A DNA stretch of 64,000 nt from Clostridia bacterium (GCA_025997215.1 BNUH01000001.1:62001-126000); one strand, 5' to 3'; positions 34,367 through 43,758 are shown, numbered from the stretch's first letter. The notes: generated from the sequence alone by a model not told the origin. Numbers and translations: made by a program.

Positions 34367-35149
34367 TTATATTGAATACTCGACGTGGCTGCGCTGTTCG
34401 ATGTAACGCTCAAGGAATCGCTGCGTCCGTTCGTGCGACGGCGATGTGAATAGCGTTTCCGGGGCTGAACATTCCAGTATCACGCCGTTGTCAAAAAACG
34501 CCGCGCGGTCGGATATCTCGCGCGCGAAGGGGATTTCATGGGTGACGATCAGCATCGTCATGTGCTCTTTCGCCAGGCTGCGTATGACTTTCAGCACCTC
34601 GCCGACCAGCTCGTTATCCAGTGCGGACGTGGGTTCGTCCAGCAGCAATATGGAGGGTTCCAGCGCTAACGCCCGAGCGATACCGATGCGCTGCTGCTGA
34701 CCGCCCGAAAGCCTAGACGGGAATTCGTCCGCCCGATCCAGCATCCCGACCTTATCCAGCGCGGCTCGCGCCCGATCCTGGGCCTGCGGCTTCGATAGTC
34801 CGCGCAACAGTAGGCCTTCCATGACATTGCCGATGGCAGTCTTGTTTTGGAACAGGTTGTAATTCTGGAACACCATACCCGTATTACGCCGTAAGTATAA
34901 TATATCGTGCTTTGTAATAGTTAAGGTATCAATGCGTTTATCATTCAGCGAAATGATACCGCTGTCCGGCCGCTCCAGAAAATTCACGCAGCGGAGCATC
35001 GTGCTCTTCCCCGCGCCGCTAGGCCCGAGCACGGATATCACCTCGCCGTCGGCTATGGTCAGGCCGACGCCGCGCAGCACCTCCAGGTGGGTTCGCTTGG
35101 CGCCTTTGCCCGTCGTGAACGTCTTGTGAAGATTTTCCAGCTGCAGCAT
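34367..35149 (-). CDS. Polar amino-acid ABC transporter ATP-binding protein
   Basis: 260 residues. Walker A GPSGAGKST, Q-loop FQNYNLF, signature LSGGQQQRIGIARAL, Walker B ILLLDEPTSALD and H-loop IVTHEIPFA all match GlnQ/ArtM type. The insertion around the Q-loop (KTAIGNVMEGLLLRG) is typical. It follows its permease gene by 24 bases and is coupled to the comB-like gene. Confidence 0.92.
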   Translation of the reverse strand: MLQLENLHKTFTTGKGAKRTHLEVLRGVGLTIADGEVISVLGPSGAGKSTMLRCVNFLERPDSGIISLNDKRIDTLTITKHDILYLRRNTGMVFQNYNLFQNKTAIGNVMEGLLLRGLSKPQAQDRARAALDKVGMLDRADEFPSRLSGGQQQRIGIARALALEPSILLLDEPTSALDNELVGEVLKVIRSLAKEHMTMLIVTHEIPFAREISDRAAFFDNGVILECSAPETLFTSPSHERTQRFLERYIEQRSHVEYSI

Positions 35150-35173
35150 GATGATACCTTCTAGCTATAATAA

Positions 35174-35875
35174 TTATGATGCAACGCGTACACTGCGCAG
35201 CGCGTAACGCTCGATCGCGCGGACGCCGTAGCTTAGCAATGTGGACAGCGCCCAATAGATCAGCGCCGCGCCGACATACACCTCGATGAAGTGGAATCCC
35301 GGCGTCCCAGCTATCTTGGCCGCGCCCATGATATCCCGGCACGATACGACAAACGATATCGAGCTAGCCTTGACCGCAATGATGAATGTATTACCCAGCG
35401 GCCGGATCAGCGCGGCGATGGATTGCGGCAGTATAATCCTTATGAACGCCTGGCGGCCCGTCATACCTACGGAATACGCGGCCTCGCGCTGGCTGGGATC
35501 CACGGACAGCAGTGCCGACTGGATGTTGTGATACACCGTCGCGGAGAGGCTCAACGCGAACGCGATGATGACCCAGCAAATTTCAGGCAGTAAACTCATC
35601 TGCGGCGGCAACCCGCGCGACTGCCGCACCGTATTGATCATCGCTGGCAATCCATAGAACACAACGAACAGCAGTACAATTTGCGGTATGCTGCGCATCA
35701 CGAGCAGATAAATGTCGATAATCTGGGTTATTATGGGCAGCTTCAGCCCACGCACCGCGCTTAGCAAGGCGGCGGTCGCAATCGCCAGCACCATTCCACC
35801 CGCTGAAATCAACATCGTCACCGGAATACCGCTGATACAATCCCCTAACAATGATATCGTATAACGTATATCCAT
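35174..35875 (-). CDS. Amino-acid ABC transporter permease (His/Glu/Gln type), second gene
   Basis: 233 residues from ATG 35875, whose A is shared with the stop of the neighbouring permease (TGATG); GGGAGG lies upstream. The spans include TMLISAGGMVLAIATAALL and EICWVIIAFALSLSATVYH. The coupling loop is REAAYSVGMTGRQAFIRII followed by LPQSIAALI. It probably forms a heterodimer with the 35875-36555 product. Confidence 0.9.
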   Translation of the reverse strand: MDIRYTISLLGDCISGIPVTMLISAGGMVLAIATAALLSAVRGLKLPIITQIIDIYLLVMRSIPQIVLLFVVFYGLPAMINTVRQSRGLPPQMSLLPEICWVIIAFALSLSATVYHNIQSALLSVDPSQREAAYSVGMTGRQAFIRIILPQSIAALIRPLGNTFIIAVKASSISFVVSCRDIMGAAKIAGTPGFHFIEVYVGAALIYWALSTLLSYGVRAIERYALRSVRVAS

Positions 35876-36555
35876 CACGCGGCCTCCCTTACGTGCCGCC
35901 GCATCCGCCGCTGCAGCAGTGTGCCCAGCAGCTCAGCCAGCGCGCATATGGGGAAGTAGATGATGGCCGCCGCAATGTACGCCTCGACGAGCCGGTATGT
36001 GGATGAGGAGATCAGCTTCGCGCCGCTCATCACGCTGTTGACACCGATCAGGTATACCAGCGAGCTTTCCTTCAGTATTGTGAAGCAGATGGTCAGTATA
36101 TTCGGTATCGCGATGGGCAGCGCGATGGGCAGCACGATCCGCCACATCACCCGCGCACGGGTCATGCCCACCGAATACGCCGCCTCCGTCTGCCCGACGG
36201 GTACGGACCGCAACGCGGTCAATAATGATTCAGAGAAAAACCCGCCCGCGTTAACGCCCAGCGCAATAACCCCGCAGATAAAATCCCCATTAGTCACTTT
36301 CCATGATAATAATAACCGAGTCAGCAAATAGTATATGATTAACAGCAGAATAATAGGCGGCGTTCCGCGTATAAATGATATAACGCCTTCACAGACAGTA
36401 CTAATGCCTTTAATGTGATAATAACGTGCATACGTAATAGGCAATGATATAATTAAGCCCAATACTATGGAAGCCACAACAATCCACAGCGTTTGGGGAA
36501 GATACCCAAGCAGCTTGATTGTATATTTGGGTATGAAGGACGCGTCAAACGGCAT
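35875..36555 (-). CDS. Amino-acid ABC transporter permease (His/Glu/Gln type), first gene
   Basis: 226 residues from ATG 36555, seven bases after AAGGAG. Spans include LWIVVASIVLGLIISLP and VCEGVISFIRGTPPIILLLI. The loop TEAAYSVGMTRARVMWRIV is the ATPase contact. It begins a four-gene unit: permease, permease, ATPase, comB-like. No solute-binding protein gene lies in or beside the unit, so the binding protein is encoded elsewhere or is shared. Confidence 0.9.
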   Translation of the reverse strand: MPFDASFIPKYTIKLLGYLPQTLWIVVASIVLGLIISLPITYARYYHIKGISTVCEGVISFIRGTPPIILLLIIYYLLTRLLLSWKVTNGDFICGVIALGVNAGGFFSESLLTALRSVPVGQTEAAYSVGMTRARVMWRIVLPIALPIAIPNILTICFTILKESSLVYLIGVNSVMSGAKLISSSTYRLVEAYIAAAIIYFPICALAELLGTLLQRRMRRHVREAA

Positions 36556-36603
36556 AGGTACACTCCTTGTTGGGAGGTAGGGAACGGGGTTACGGTTCAA
36601 TCA

Positions 36604-36637
36604 AGGGTTTGTTGTAACTGGGGTTACAACAAACCCT
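36604..36637. repeat. Perfect 15-bp hairpin upstream of the amino-acid transporter
   Basis: AGGGTTTGTTGTAAC (36604-36618) pairs exactly with GTTACAACAAACCCT (36623-36637) around TGGG. No U tract follows on either strand, so it is not a classical terminator. It and the next hairpin fill 36556-36743. Confidence 0.7.
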
Positions 36638-36665
36638 GTTTCCATTTTGGAGTCTTTCTTAACAC

Positions 36666-36720
36666 GTCGTCAAGGTCGGGTAGTATTTGCTTCGCAAATC
36701 TCCACCCTACCCTTGACGAC
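36666..36720. repeat. Long imperfect hairpin after the carboxyltransferase operon
   Basis: GTCGTCAAGG..GGGTAG..ATTTGC pairs with GCAAAT..CTACCC.TTGACGAC around a three-base loop. It lies just beyond the oadA-like stop (36744) and could end that transcript on the minus strand, though no U tract is present. The motif TTGCTTCGCAAATC recalls the TTTCGCAAATC text in the 25919 palindrome. Confidence 0.6.
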
Positions 36721-36743
36721 TGGAAGGGATGGCGTCTGTTACG

Positions 36744-38135
36744 TCAAATCGGCGCGGTCTTGCCGTCGGGGGTTAGGCCTTCCAGCCGGAGCTGGGCTGC
36801 CTGGCGATTTTCAAAGAATTTCAGCGCCACCTGCGGGAACAGCGCGTAGCTGAGCACATCCTCATCCTGCTGGCTGTACTGCTTTATCTCCTGGCGATAC
36901 TTATCCAGCTCCGGCGGGATGTCGTCGGCGGGACGGTGTGTTATGACCGGCTCGTCGCCGATGATCTGCTTGCGAACCGCCTCGTTGACAGGCGCTGGCA
37001 GCTGGCCGTATTCGCCGCGCATCACGGCTTTGGATTCCTTGGTAACCGTTTTATAACGCTCGCCGCTTAGGATATTCATAACAGACTGGCTGCCGACGAT
37101 CTGGCTGGTCGGCGTGACCAGCGGCGGATACCCGAAGTCCTCACGCACGCGCGGCACCTCGGCCAGCACGTCGTAGAACTTGTTGGAGGCGTTCGCCTGT
37201 TTCAGCTGGCTGATCAGGTTGGACAGCATCCCGCCGGGCACTTGGTACAACAGCGTGTTGACATCAACCGACAACACGCGCGGATCCAGCCAGCCATCCT
37301 TCGTCAATTCCACCGCCACGCCGCGGAAATGCTCGGCGGCTTTCGACAGCATATCCATATCCAACCCGGTATCGTATTCGGTGCCCTTCAGTGTAGCAAC
37401 TAACGCCTCTGTCGCGGGCTGGCTGGTGCCGTTGGCCAGCGGCGAAAGTGCAGTGTCCACGATATCCGCCCCAGCTTCGATGGCCTTGAGGTACGTCATG
37501 TCGCCCGTGCCCGTCGTATTATGCGTATGCACATGGATGGGCAACTTGGTATGCTCCTTCAGTCGCTTGATCAGGCTGAACGCGCTGTAGGGCAGCAGCA
37601 GATTCGCCATGTCCTTGATGCAGATTATGTCCGCGCCCATGTCCTCTATGCGTTTAGCTAATTCGACAAAATACTCCTCGGTATGCACGGGGCTGATTGT
37701 GTAGCTCATCGCCACCTCGGAGATGCCGTTGTAACCCTTCGTGGCTTTGACGGCGGTCTCCATATTCCGCAGATCGTTCAGCGCGTCGAAGTTGCGGATT
37801 ATGTCGATGCCGTTATCCAGCGTTTTCTTAACGAAGTATTCAACGACGTCGTCCGCGTAATGCTTATAGCCCAGGATATTCTGACCGCGCAGCAGCATCT
37901 GCAGTTTGGTATTAGGCAGCGCCTTGCGCAGCTTGCGCAACCGATCCCAAGGATCCTCATTCAGGAACCTCAGGCAGCTGTCGAACGTCGCGCCGCCCCA
38001 GCACTCCAGCGCGTAAAACCCGGCCTTATCCAGGTATTCGCACGCGGGCAGCATCTGGTCGATGCGCATGCGCGTCGCAGCCTGGGACTGGTGCGCGTCG
38101 CGCAGAATGGTATCGACGATCTTCACCTTGCTCAT
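36744..38135 (-). CDS. oadA: Biotin-dependent carboxyltransferase, oxaloacetate/pyruvate type (OadA / transcarboxylase 5S)
   Basis: 463 residues. [20 protein letters not shown] is the HMGL-like TIM-barrel start that binds the metal. [20 protein letters not shown] and [14 protein letters not shown] with the carbamylated-Lys region follow, then [13 protein letters not shown] with metal histidines and the conserved carboxyltransferase C-domain. Unlike many OadA proteins it has no biotin domain; that is the separate upstream gene overlapping by four bases. It transfers CO2 between carboxybiotin and pyruvate. With the 40570 gene it gives the two halves of a transcarboxylase. Confidence 0.9.
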   Translation of the reverse strand: MSKVKIVDTILRDAHQSQAATRMRIDQMLPACEYLDKAGFYALECWGGATFDSCLRFLNEDPWDRLRKLRKALPNTKLQMLLRGQNILGYKHYADDVVEYFVKKTLDNGIDIIRNFDALNDLRNMETAVKATKGYNGISEVAMSYTISPVHTEEYFVELAKRIEDMGADIICIKDMANLLLPYSAFSLIKRLKEHTKLPIHVHTHNTTGTGDMTYLKAIEAGADIVDTALSPLANGTSQPATEALVATLKGTEYDTGLDMDMLSKAAEHFRGVAVELTKDGWLDPRVLSVDVNTLLYQVPGGMLSNLISQLKQANASNKFYDVLAEVPRVREDFGYPPLVTPTSQIVGSQSVMNILSGERYKTVTKESKAVMRGEYGQLPAPVNEAVRKQIIGDEPVITHRPADDIPPELDKYRQEIKQYSQQDEDVLSYALFPQVALKFFENRQAAQLRLEGLTPDGKTAPI

Positions 38136-38551
38136 TGTAACACCACCAGCACGTCGTCCGTATTGACGGACGCACCTTTCGACACGGCCACTTGTGCGAC
38201 TACGCCGCTGCGCGAGGCGACGATCTCATTCTCCATCTTCATGGCCTCGAGAACCACGAGCACGTCATGCTTCTTAACGGTTTGCCCCGCTTCGACCTGA
38301 ACCTTGACGATGGTGCCCGGCATGGGAGCGCGGACGGGTTCGCCTTTCGCGATGCTGGCTTGCGCTGCGGGGATCGGCGGAGCCGGCGGCGGCGCAACAG
38401 GCGCTGGCGCGGCAACGGGCACCGGTATAACCACAGGCGCGGCGGCCGCGACTGGAGCCGGCGCGGGAACGGCGGACACGACCGCGCCTGTCGTCTCCTC
38501 CGCCTGAACATTGTACGCCTTGCCATTGACGGTAATGCTGAATGTACGCAT
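38132..38551 (-). CDS. Biotin carboxyl carrier protein
   Basis: 139 residues. [19 protein letters not shown] starts the protein, then an Ala/Pro/Val-rich flexible linker (about 25-65), then the biotinyl domain with EAMKMENE, Lys105 being the biotin site 35 residues from the end as usual. It shuttles carboxybiotin between the two carboxyltransferases. A GGAGGATATTAATT stretch precedes the ATG. The linker is long and low-complexity, as in GcdC and transcarboxylase 1.3S-like carriers. Confidence 0.92.
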   Translation of the reverse strand: MRTFSITVNGKAYNVQAEETTGAVVSAVPAPAPVAAAAPVVIPVPVAAPAPVAPPPAPPIPAAQASIAKGEPVRAPMPGTIVKVQVEAGQTVKKHDVLVVLEAMKMENEIVASRSGVVAQVAVSKGASVNTDDVLVVLQ

Positions 38552-38572
38552 AATTAATATCCTCCTATAACT

Positions 38573-39097
38573 CTATCCAACCATCCGGCTGTAAACCTGC
38601 TCCTCACGTCCGGCGCGGTTCCAGGCAGGACCGCTGGCTGGGTTGCGCCGTACCCGCCTCACGCGCAGCGCGTCGGGCGGCAGCGGCGGAGGAGCGGCAG
38701 GTGCCGGCATTGCGACGGCTTGGGTTTCGGTCATCAGCGTGACGGCTGCGGCTATTACGGCGGCGATTTCGTCCGCATCCTCGGTGGGCGCGGGGATTAT
38801 GGCGGGCGGCGCTTCCGGTTCGCGCTCGACCCGTTCTGCCGGACGCACGCGCCGCATCTTCGCCTTATCCAGCAGTATGAATACCACCAGCAACAGTATT
38901 ACAAACGCCAGCATCAGCATCATATTCCTGCCGCTCATGGCAGAGGATGATCCGCCGCTCACTGTCGAATCCACGCCAGGCGTGGGAACCAATATCGTCG
39001 CCGCCAACTCCGGCGCGGGCGGTGTTTCCACCACCGTTATCAACGCATCCGGCGCGGGCGTCGCCGCCTCTTCGAGGTTGGTCTTAATGTCGTTCAT
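38573..39097 (-). CDS. OadG-like small membrane subunit of the carboxyltransferase complex
   Basis: 174 residues. An Ala/Pro/Thr-rich N-terminus of about 57 residues precedes one span (MMLMLAFVILLLVVFILL, 59-76). A basic and acidic stretch and a Pro/Ala-rich C-terminus follow (APAAPPPLPPDALRVRRVRR). This layout is that of the gamma subunit of sodium-pumping decarboxylases, which anchors the complex. It is longer than classical OadG (about 80-100 residues). Sequence conservation in this family is low; the assignment rests on the span, the operon and the Pro/Ala tail. Confidence 0.75.
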   Translation of the reverse strand: MNDIKTNLEEAATPAPDALITVVETPPAPELAATILVPTPGVDSTVSGGSSSAMSGRNMMLMLAFVILLLVVFILLDKAKMRRVRPAERVEREPEAPPAIIPAPTEDADEIAAVIAAAVTLMTETQAVAMPAPAAPPPLPPDALRVRRVRRNPASGPAWNRAGREEQVYSRMVG

Positions 39098-39154
39098 AAA
39101 CGCCTCCCCATTGAACCCTTAAAGCCTTTATACCACTTAACGATTCTGCGGACA

Positions 39155-40570
39155 TCACAGCGGCATATTGCCGTGCTTCTTCGGCGGGTTCTGGTCGCGC
39201 TTGCCCTGGAGCAGCTCCAGCGCGGAGATGAGTATCCGGCGCGTGTCGGCGGGTTCGATGATGTCGTCCAACAACCCCAGCCGCGCCGCGTTGAGTCCGT
39301 CGGCCACGTTGCGGGCATACTCGTCGGCGAGCGCTTTCTTGACGGCGGTGGAATCGCCACCGGCGTTCGCCAATTCATCCTTCTTGAACACCGCGACGGC
39401 GGCCTCGGGCGTGATCGGGCAGATGATCGCGTCCGGCCACGCGTACGCCGCGTCCACGGATGCGCGCCCGCCGAAGGCCACATAACCCGCGCCGATCGCC
39501 TTACCCGTGATGATGGACAGCTTGGGCACGGTCGCCTCGGCCATCGCGTAACTCAACTGCGCGACGGCCTTGATCAGATCGGTCTGGCCGTCCGGCATTG
39601 TGGCCGTTACGCCGTCCGAATTGATCAGCGTTATGATCGGGATATTGAAGCAGTCGCACAGCCGGATGAACCGCGCGGCCTTCCGGCAGCAATCCGCGCA
39701 CAGTTTCCCGTTGACGGCAGTAACCCCAATCGTTCGGCCACCCAGCCGCCCCAGCAGCGTCTTGACATGCGAAGCGGACTGCGCGTACAGCGGTAATGCT
39801 GAGCCCGCGTCCAGCAGCGAGGCTGTTACCGCGTCCGGATCATCCGCCTTAACGCTGGCCAGCGGACGGTTCAACTCGGCGTCGTCCACCACCTCGTCGA
39901 TGGGGGATTCCAGGCTGTTATCCGGCAGTAACGCCAACAAAGCGCGAGTTTTGACGAACGCCTCCGTCTCATCCTTCGCGAGGATCGCCACGCCGCCGCG
40001 CTTAGCGTGCGCCGCCGCGCCGCTCAACTCGCTGGCCTGGACGTCGTGCGGGAATACGTTAAGCTCCCTCGCCGTGGCTCCTGGGCCGACGGTCATCCAC
40101 TGCGCGGAGGCTTCGCTTGCGACCACCGCGTCCATCAGCATGGGCAGCACCGCACCTGCGCCGACGCACTGGCCGAGCACGATCCCTATCATCGGCACGG
40201 TGCCGGACATCCGCGCGGTCTGGGTGAACAGTTCGGCGTAGGCGTTCATGGCCAGCACGCCTTCCTCCAGCCGTGCGCCTGCGCTGTCGCACATGCCCAC
40301 GACCGGAGCGCCGCAGGACTTGGCGAGCTTGAGGATCTTCAGTATTTTCGTGGCGTGCGCGGCGGTCAGCGCACCCGCTTTAACCGAGGGATCCTGTGCG
40401 AACAGGTATACGGGTCGTGCGTCCACGGTGCCGTATCCCGTCACGACGCCTTCCGCATCCCCGTCGCGCGAGGAGACGAGGGCGTCCAGTTCCACGAAGC
40501 TGTTCGGATCAAGCAGCGCTCTCGCGCGCTTGCGGGCGATGGTTTCCACTTTGGGGCCGGGTCTGGGCAT
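39155..40570 (-). CDS. Acyl-CoA carboxyltransferase (MmdA / propionyl-CoA carboxylase beta / transcarboxylase 12S type)
   Basis: 471 residues from ATG 40570 after CAGGAGGG. RARALLDPNSFVELDALV, VYLFAQDPSVKAGALTAAHA and GMCDSAGARLEEGV in the N-half, and LITGKAIGAGYVAFGG-like text (IITGKAIGAGYVAFGGRAS) in the C-half, are crotonase-fold carboxyltransferase motifs with the oxyanion Gly-Ala pairs. It moves CO2 between carboxybiotin and an acyl-CoA such as propionyl-/methylmalonyl-CoA. It is somewhat shorter than MmdA (about 510), with a reduced N-terminus. First gene of the operon mmdA-like, oadG-like, biotin carrier, oadA. No beta (ion-pump) subunit is present. Confidence 0.88.
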   Translation of the reverse strand: MPRPGPKVETIARKRARALLDPNSFVELDALVSSRDGDAEGVVTGYGTVDARPVYLFAQDPSVKAGALTAAHATKILKILKLAKSCGAPVVGMCDSAGARLEEGVLAMNAYAELFTQTARMSGTVPMIGIVLGQCVGAGAVLPMLMDAVVASEASAQWMTVGPGATARELNVFPHDVQASELSGAAAHAKRGGVAILAKDETEAFVKTRALLALLPDNSLESPIDEVVDDAELNRPLASVKADDPDAVTASLLDAGSALPLYAQSASHVKTLLGRLGGRTIGVTAVNGKLCADCCRKAARFIRLCDCFNIPIITLINSDGVTATMPDGQTDLIKAVAQLSYAMAEATVPKLSIITGKAIGAGYVAFGGRASVDAAYAWPDAIICPITPEAAVAVFKKDELANAGGDSTAVKKALADEYARNVADGLNAARLGLLDDIIEPADTRRILISALELLQGKRDQNPPKKHGNMPL

Positions 40571-40624
40571 AATGGTTCCCTCCTGTTCTATAACAACAGG
40601 CACAACAGGCTTGCGCCAGCTAGC

Positions 40625-40661
40625 CAACTTAACCAACTTAAACCAACCTCAACCAACTTCA
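40625..40661. repeat. Short tandem repeat in the leader of the carboxyltransferase operon
   Basis: On the minus strand GTTGG recurs about every 9-10 bases: AAGTTGGTTGAGG, TTGGTTTAAG, TTGGTTAAG, TTGGCTAGC. It lies about 55-90 bases before the first gene of the operon. The rest of 40571-40734 shows no gene; the other end holds the udp promoter. Confidence 0.5.
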
Positions 40662-40734
40662 ATCTTCGATACAGATACCTTAGTTTCCTGCTTGAGCCAT
40701 AATAATCGTCAGGATGTTCACATTCTGGTTGAAT

Positions 40735-40763
40735 TTGACTGCACAGGCGTTAAATGTTACAAT
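40735..40763 (+). promoter_or_regulatory. Promoter of udp-deoC
   Basis: TTGACT (40735-40740), 17 bases, TACAAT (40758-40763), about 54 bases before the udp start. Confidence 0.65.
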
Positions 40764-40816
40764 AATATCCCAGAAGAATCTGACGTCAACATTCCACAAC
40801 GAATAGAGGTGCTCCC

Positions 40817-41581
40817 ATGTCTGGCAATAATACCCAATACCATGTCGCCCTGAAGCCAGGCGACGTTGGCCGCTATGTGCTGCTGCCCGGCGATCCGGGC
40901 CGCTGCGAATCCATTGCCGCGCATTTCGACAATCCTAGGCACATTTCAACCCACCGCGAGTACGTCACGTACACCGGAACGCTGGACGGCGTACCCGTCA
41001 GCGTGACGTCGACGGGCATCGGCGGGCCGTCGACTGCTATCGCAGTGGAGGAATTGGTCCGCTGCGGGGCCGATACGTTCATCCGAGTGGGGACCTGCGG
41101 CGGCATGCAGCCCGAAGTGGCCGTCAATCATGTCGTGATCGCCAACGCCGCGATACGGTTCGACGGCACATCCAAGGAGTACATCCCTGTCGAATTCCCA
41201 GCGGTTGCGCATTATGACGTGCTGCGCGCGCTGGATGATGCCGCCGCTGCCAGCGGATTCCCAAAACATATTGGCGTAGTGCAGTGCAAGGATTCGTTCT
41301 ACGGCCAGCATGAGCCGGACCGCATGCCCTCGCGCGACATGCTCCTGTCCAAGTGGCAGGCCTGGATCGACGCGGGCTGCCTGGCATCCGAGATGGAATC
41401 GGCCACGCTATTCATACTGGGCAGCATACTGAAAGTCCGCGCCGGGGCGATCCTCATCGTCGCCGGGAACCAAATCAACCGCAAGGGTTTGCCGGGCGTG
41501 GAATTCCTCGGCCCTGAACCCGCCATCAAGGTAGCTGTTAACGCATTAAAATTACTCATCAAGAAAGATGATGTTAGATAA
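40817..41581 (+). CDS. udp: Uridine phosphorylase
   Basis: 254 residues. [19 protein letters not shown] is the phosphate-binding start of the nucleoside phosphorylase family. [34 protein letters not shown] and [20 protein letters not shown] hold the active-site residues, and [12 protein letters not shown] is typical of uridine-specific enzymes. It splits uridine to uracil and ribose-1-phosphate. GAGGTG precedes the ATG. deoC follows 12 bases later. Confidence 0.93.
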   Translation: MSGNNTQYHVALKPGDVGRYVLLPGDPGRCESIAAHFDNPRHISTHREYVTYTGTLDGVPVSVTSTGIGGPSTAIAVEELVRCGADTFIRVGTCGGMQPEVAVNHVVIANAAIRFDGTSKEYIPVEFPAVAHYDVLRALDDAAAASGFPKHIGVVQCKDSFYGQHEPDRMPSRDMLLSKWQAWIDAGCLASEMESATLFILGSILKVRAGAILIVAGNQINRKGLPGVEFLGPEPAIKVAVNALKLLIKKDDVR

Positions 41582-41593
41582 CGGAGGTTACTC

Positions 41594-42253
41594 ATGAACG
41601 ATTCTCAAATCCTAAAGATGATAGACCATACCATTCTTGCCCAGAATTCCACATCCGCACAGGTCGAAAGGATCTGCGCGGAGGCCGCGATGTACGGTTT
41701 CGCCAGCGTATGCGTGCCGCCGTGTTACGTGCGAACCGCCGCCGACGCGTTGAAGCGGCTGGGCTCGGCGGTGCCAGTGTGCACGGTGATCGGCTTCCCG
41801 CTCGGCTATAATGACAGCCGTGCCAAGATGGCCGAGACCACGCTGGCCATCGAGGACGGCGCGACTGAACTGGACATGGTGATTAATGTAGGCAAACTGT
41901 TATCGGGCGATACTGGTTATGTGCTTGATGAAATCCAATACATCAAGAATATGGCCGGGAAGATGATCGTTAAGGTGATCATCGAGACCTGTCTGCTGGA
42001 TGAACAGGCCAAGCTCACCGCTTGCGACCTGGTCACTCGCGGCGGCGCGGACTTCATCAAGACCTCGACAGGATTCTCCACGGGCGGCGCGACGGTCGAG
42101 GATATCCAACTCCTGCGTGCCAACGTCGGCTCGAATGTTCGCGTCAAGGCGTCCGGCGGCATCCGCACCGCCGAACAAGCCCGCGCGCTCGTCGCGGCGG
42201 GCGCTGACCGCCTCGGCATGAGCGCTGCGGTCAAGGCATTCAACCTGGAATAG
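41594..42253 (+). CDS. deoC: Deoxyribose-phosphate aldolase
   Basis: 219 residues. MIDHTILAQNSTSAQVER opens the fold; VCTVIGFPLGYN, VKVIIETCLL and FIKTSTGFSTGGAT carry the catalytic Lys residues. It breaks deoxyribose-5-phosphate into acetaldehyde and glyceraldehyde-3-phosphate, completing nucleoside salvage started by the udp product. Ribosome site CGGAGG. The convergent bofA-like gene starts two bases after its stop. Confidence 0.94.
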   Translation: MNDSQILKMIDHTILAQNSTSAQVERICAEAAMYGFASVCVPPCYVRTAADALKRLGSAVPVCTVIGFPLGYNDSRAKMAETTLAIEDGATELDMVINVGKLLSGDTGYVLDEIQYIKNMAGKMIVKVIIETCLLDEQAKLTACDLVTRGGADFIKTSTGFSTGGATVEDIQLLRANVGSNVRVKASGGIRTAEQARALVAAGADRLGMSAAVKAFNLE

Positions 42254-42255
42254 GG

Positions 42256-42525
42256 TTACAGAATTGCGTAAAGCGCGGCGGTCAGCGCGACACCCGGCAC
42301 CCCGAACGCTCCCGCCGCGACTATGCTCAGCAGGTTTACAGGCACGATCAGGCCGAACGACGGCAGCAGCATATTGATCAGGAACATGGCAACCAGCCCG
42401 CTTCCGGCGTTCGCGGCCAGGAATACCGACCGCTGTTTGGGGCTGCGCATGAGCAGGCCCAGCATGCATACCAGTGCCAGCGCCGCGCCCAGTATCAGCA
42501 CAAACCGCCATAATGATAATGTCAT
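42256..42525 (-). CDS. Pro-sigma-K processing inhibitor BofA-like protein
   Basis: 89 residues from ATG 42525 after CGGAGGG. Three spans; RSVFLAANAGSGLVAMFLIN, LPSFGLIVPVNLLSIVAAG and AFGVPGVALTAALYAIL match the BofA family. In Bacillus BofA restrains SpoIVFB in the mother cell. Here the gene stands alone and supports a spore-former ancestry; whether this organism sporulates cannot be told from the window. Confidence 0.85.
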   Translation of the reverse strand: MTLSLWRFVLILGAALALVCMLGLLMRSPKQRSVFLAANAGSGLVAMFLINMLLPSFGLIVPVNLLSIVAAGAFGVPGVALTAALYAIL

Positions 42526-42690
42526 AACAGACCCTCCGTAGCAAAATTTTCTTGATGAATTGTATGCTGTTTGTACGCGGACGACTACTGGATTTGCACG
42601 CAACGTTTCGTGGCAATATGTGGAATAAACGCATGTGCATTAACGTTGTATATATGTAATACAGCAGCTTTTATTTAGGAGGCAATAACC

Positions 42691-43758
42691 ATGAGGTATA
42701 TAGCTAAGGGAATACTAGTGATCGCTCTGATTGCGTCGGTTATATTCACAATGATTCCGCTTGCCTCGGCGAGCGGCTATGCTGAGACGGCGGTAGTCAA
42801 CAACCCGAATCCAGCCGACAGACTGAATTTGCGCGCGTCCCCTTCGGTCAATTCGACATCTTACGGCAAGTATTACAACGGCACCCGGGTTAGAATACTG
42901 GAATATACCAATGCCGATTGGGTCAAGGTATGGATCGGGCCGTCGGCTGGCGTCGCGGAAGGCAACCATCAAGATCCGAACATGGGCTACATCCAGGGTT
43001 ACATGCTGCGTAAATACCTCGCGTTCGGCGACGCGGCGAATAAGGTCGTCTGGGCGGGGCCGTGGATGAAGATCAGCGTATCGGACAGCCGGGTTTATCC
43101 CCTGCGCGACAAGGTAAATGGGAGCCGATCCATTGCGGAGTTCCCCAACGGCACATATGTACAGGTTATTGGGATCATGGGTAGTTGGTATCATGTGGTG
43201 ATTGACGCGTTCACGGGCTTTTTGCCTGCGAGCGAGCTGGTATCAGCGAATCCGGGCGGCGGATCGTCTGGCGGCGGTTCGTCCGGCGGCGGCGGGAGTA
43301 TCGTCGGCACGACTGCGGTGGTGAACAATCCTAATCCAAACGACAGGCTAAACCTACGGACAGCCGCCAGAACATCCTCCTCATCATTCTGCAAATTTTA
43401 CAGTGGCACGCCTGTAATTATAGTAGAAGATACCAACGCGCAATGGGCGAGGGTGCAGATCGGTTACGGTACAGGCGCGGTGTACGGGTATATGAGCAAG
43501 CAGTATCTGGCATTTGGAGAACGTGCGGCGAATGTGAAAAGCCGTGTGGGACGGTACTATTCGGACATGACCAGATGGTCGTTATACGCTGGAGCGACGT
43601 ACGGTTCAGTCATCGTTGGCAGCTTCACTTACCAAACTCCGTTTGACCGCTTGGGTATCAGGGAAAGTGACGGCTGGTGGTACGTATGCGTATACGGCGA
43701 CCAAGGTACTAAGTATTGGGGTTGGATGAACGCCGAGGATCAGCATGTGCGCCAATAA
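42691..43758 (+). CDS. Secreted protein with several SH3b-like domains
   Basis: 355 residues with TTAGGAGG before the ATG. The signal peptide ends MIPLASASGYA. Bacterial SH3 units start at VNNPNPADRLNLRASPSVNS (near 32) and VNNPNPNDRLNLRTAARTSS (near 212). Less regular units follow each (PWMKISVSDSRVYPLRDK and SRVGRYYSDMTRWSLYAG). A GGGSSGGGSSGGGG linker splits the protein in two similar halves, implying an internal duplication. SH3b domains bind wall peptides; no catalytic domain is present. It may be an adhesin or a wall-binding sensor. Confidence 0.82.
   Translation: MRYIAKGILVIALIASVIFTMIPLASASGYAETAVVNNPNPADRLNLRASPSVNSTSYGKYYNGTRVRILEYTNADWVKVWIGPSAGVAEGNHQDPNMGYIQGYMLRKYLAFGDAANKVVWAGPWMKISVSDSRVYPLRDKVNGSRSIAEFPNGTYVQVIGIMGSWYHVVIDAFTGFLPASELVSANPGGGSSGGGSSGGGGSIVGTTAVVNNPNPNDRLNLRTAARTSSSSFCKFYSGTPVIIVEDTNAQWARVQIGYGTGAVYGYMSKQYLAFGERAANVKSRVGRYYSDMTRWSLYAGATYGSVIVGSFTYQTPFDRLGIRESDGWWYVCVYGDQGTKYWGWMNAEDQHVRQ

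Noticed and set aside
36604..36637. A rho-independent terminator
   Set aside because: The 15-bp stem is perfect but no U run follows on either strand, so it was kept only as a repeat.
36744..40570. A complete oxaloacetate or methylmalonyl-CoA decarboxylase sodium pump
   Set aside because: No multi-span beta subunit (OadB/MmdB/GcdB) gene occurs within or beside the operon.
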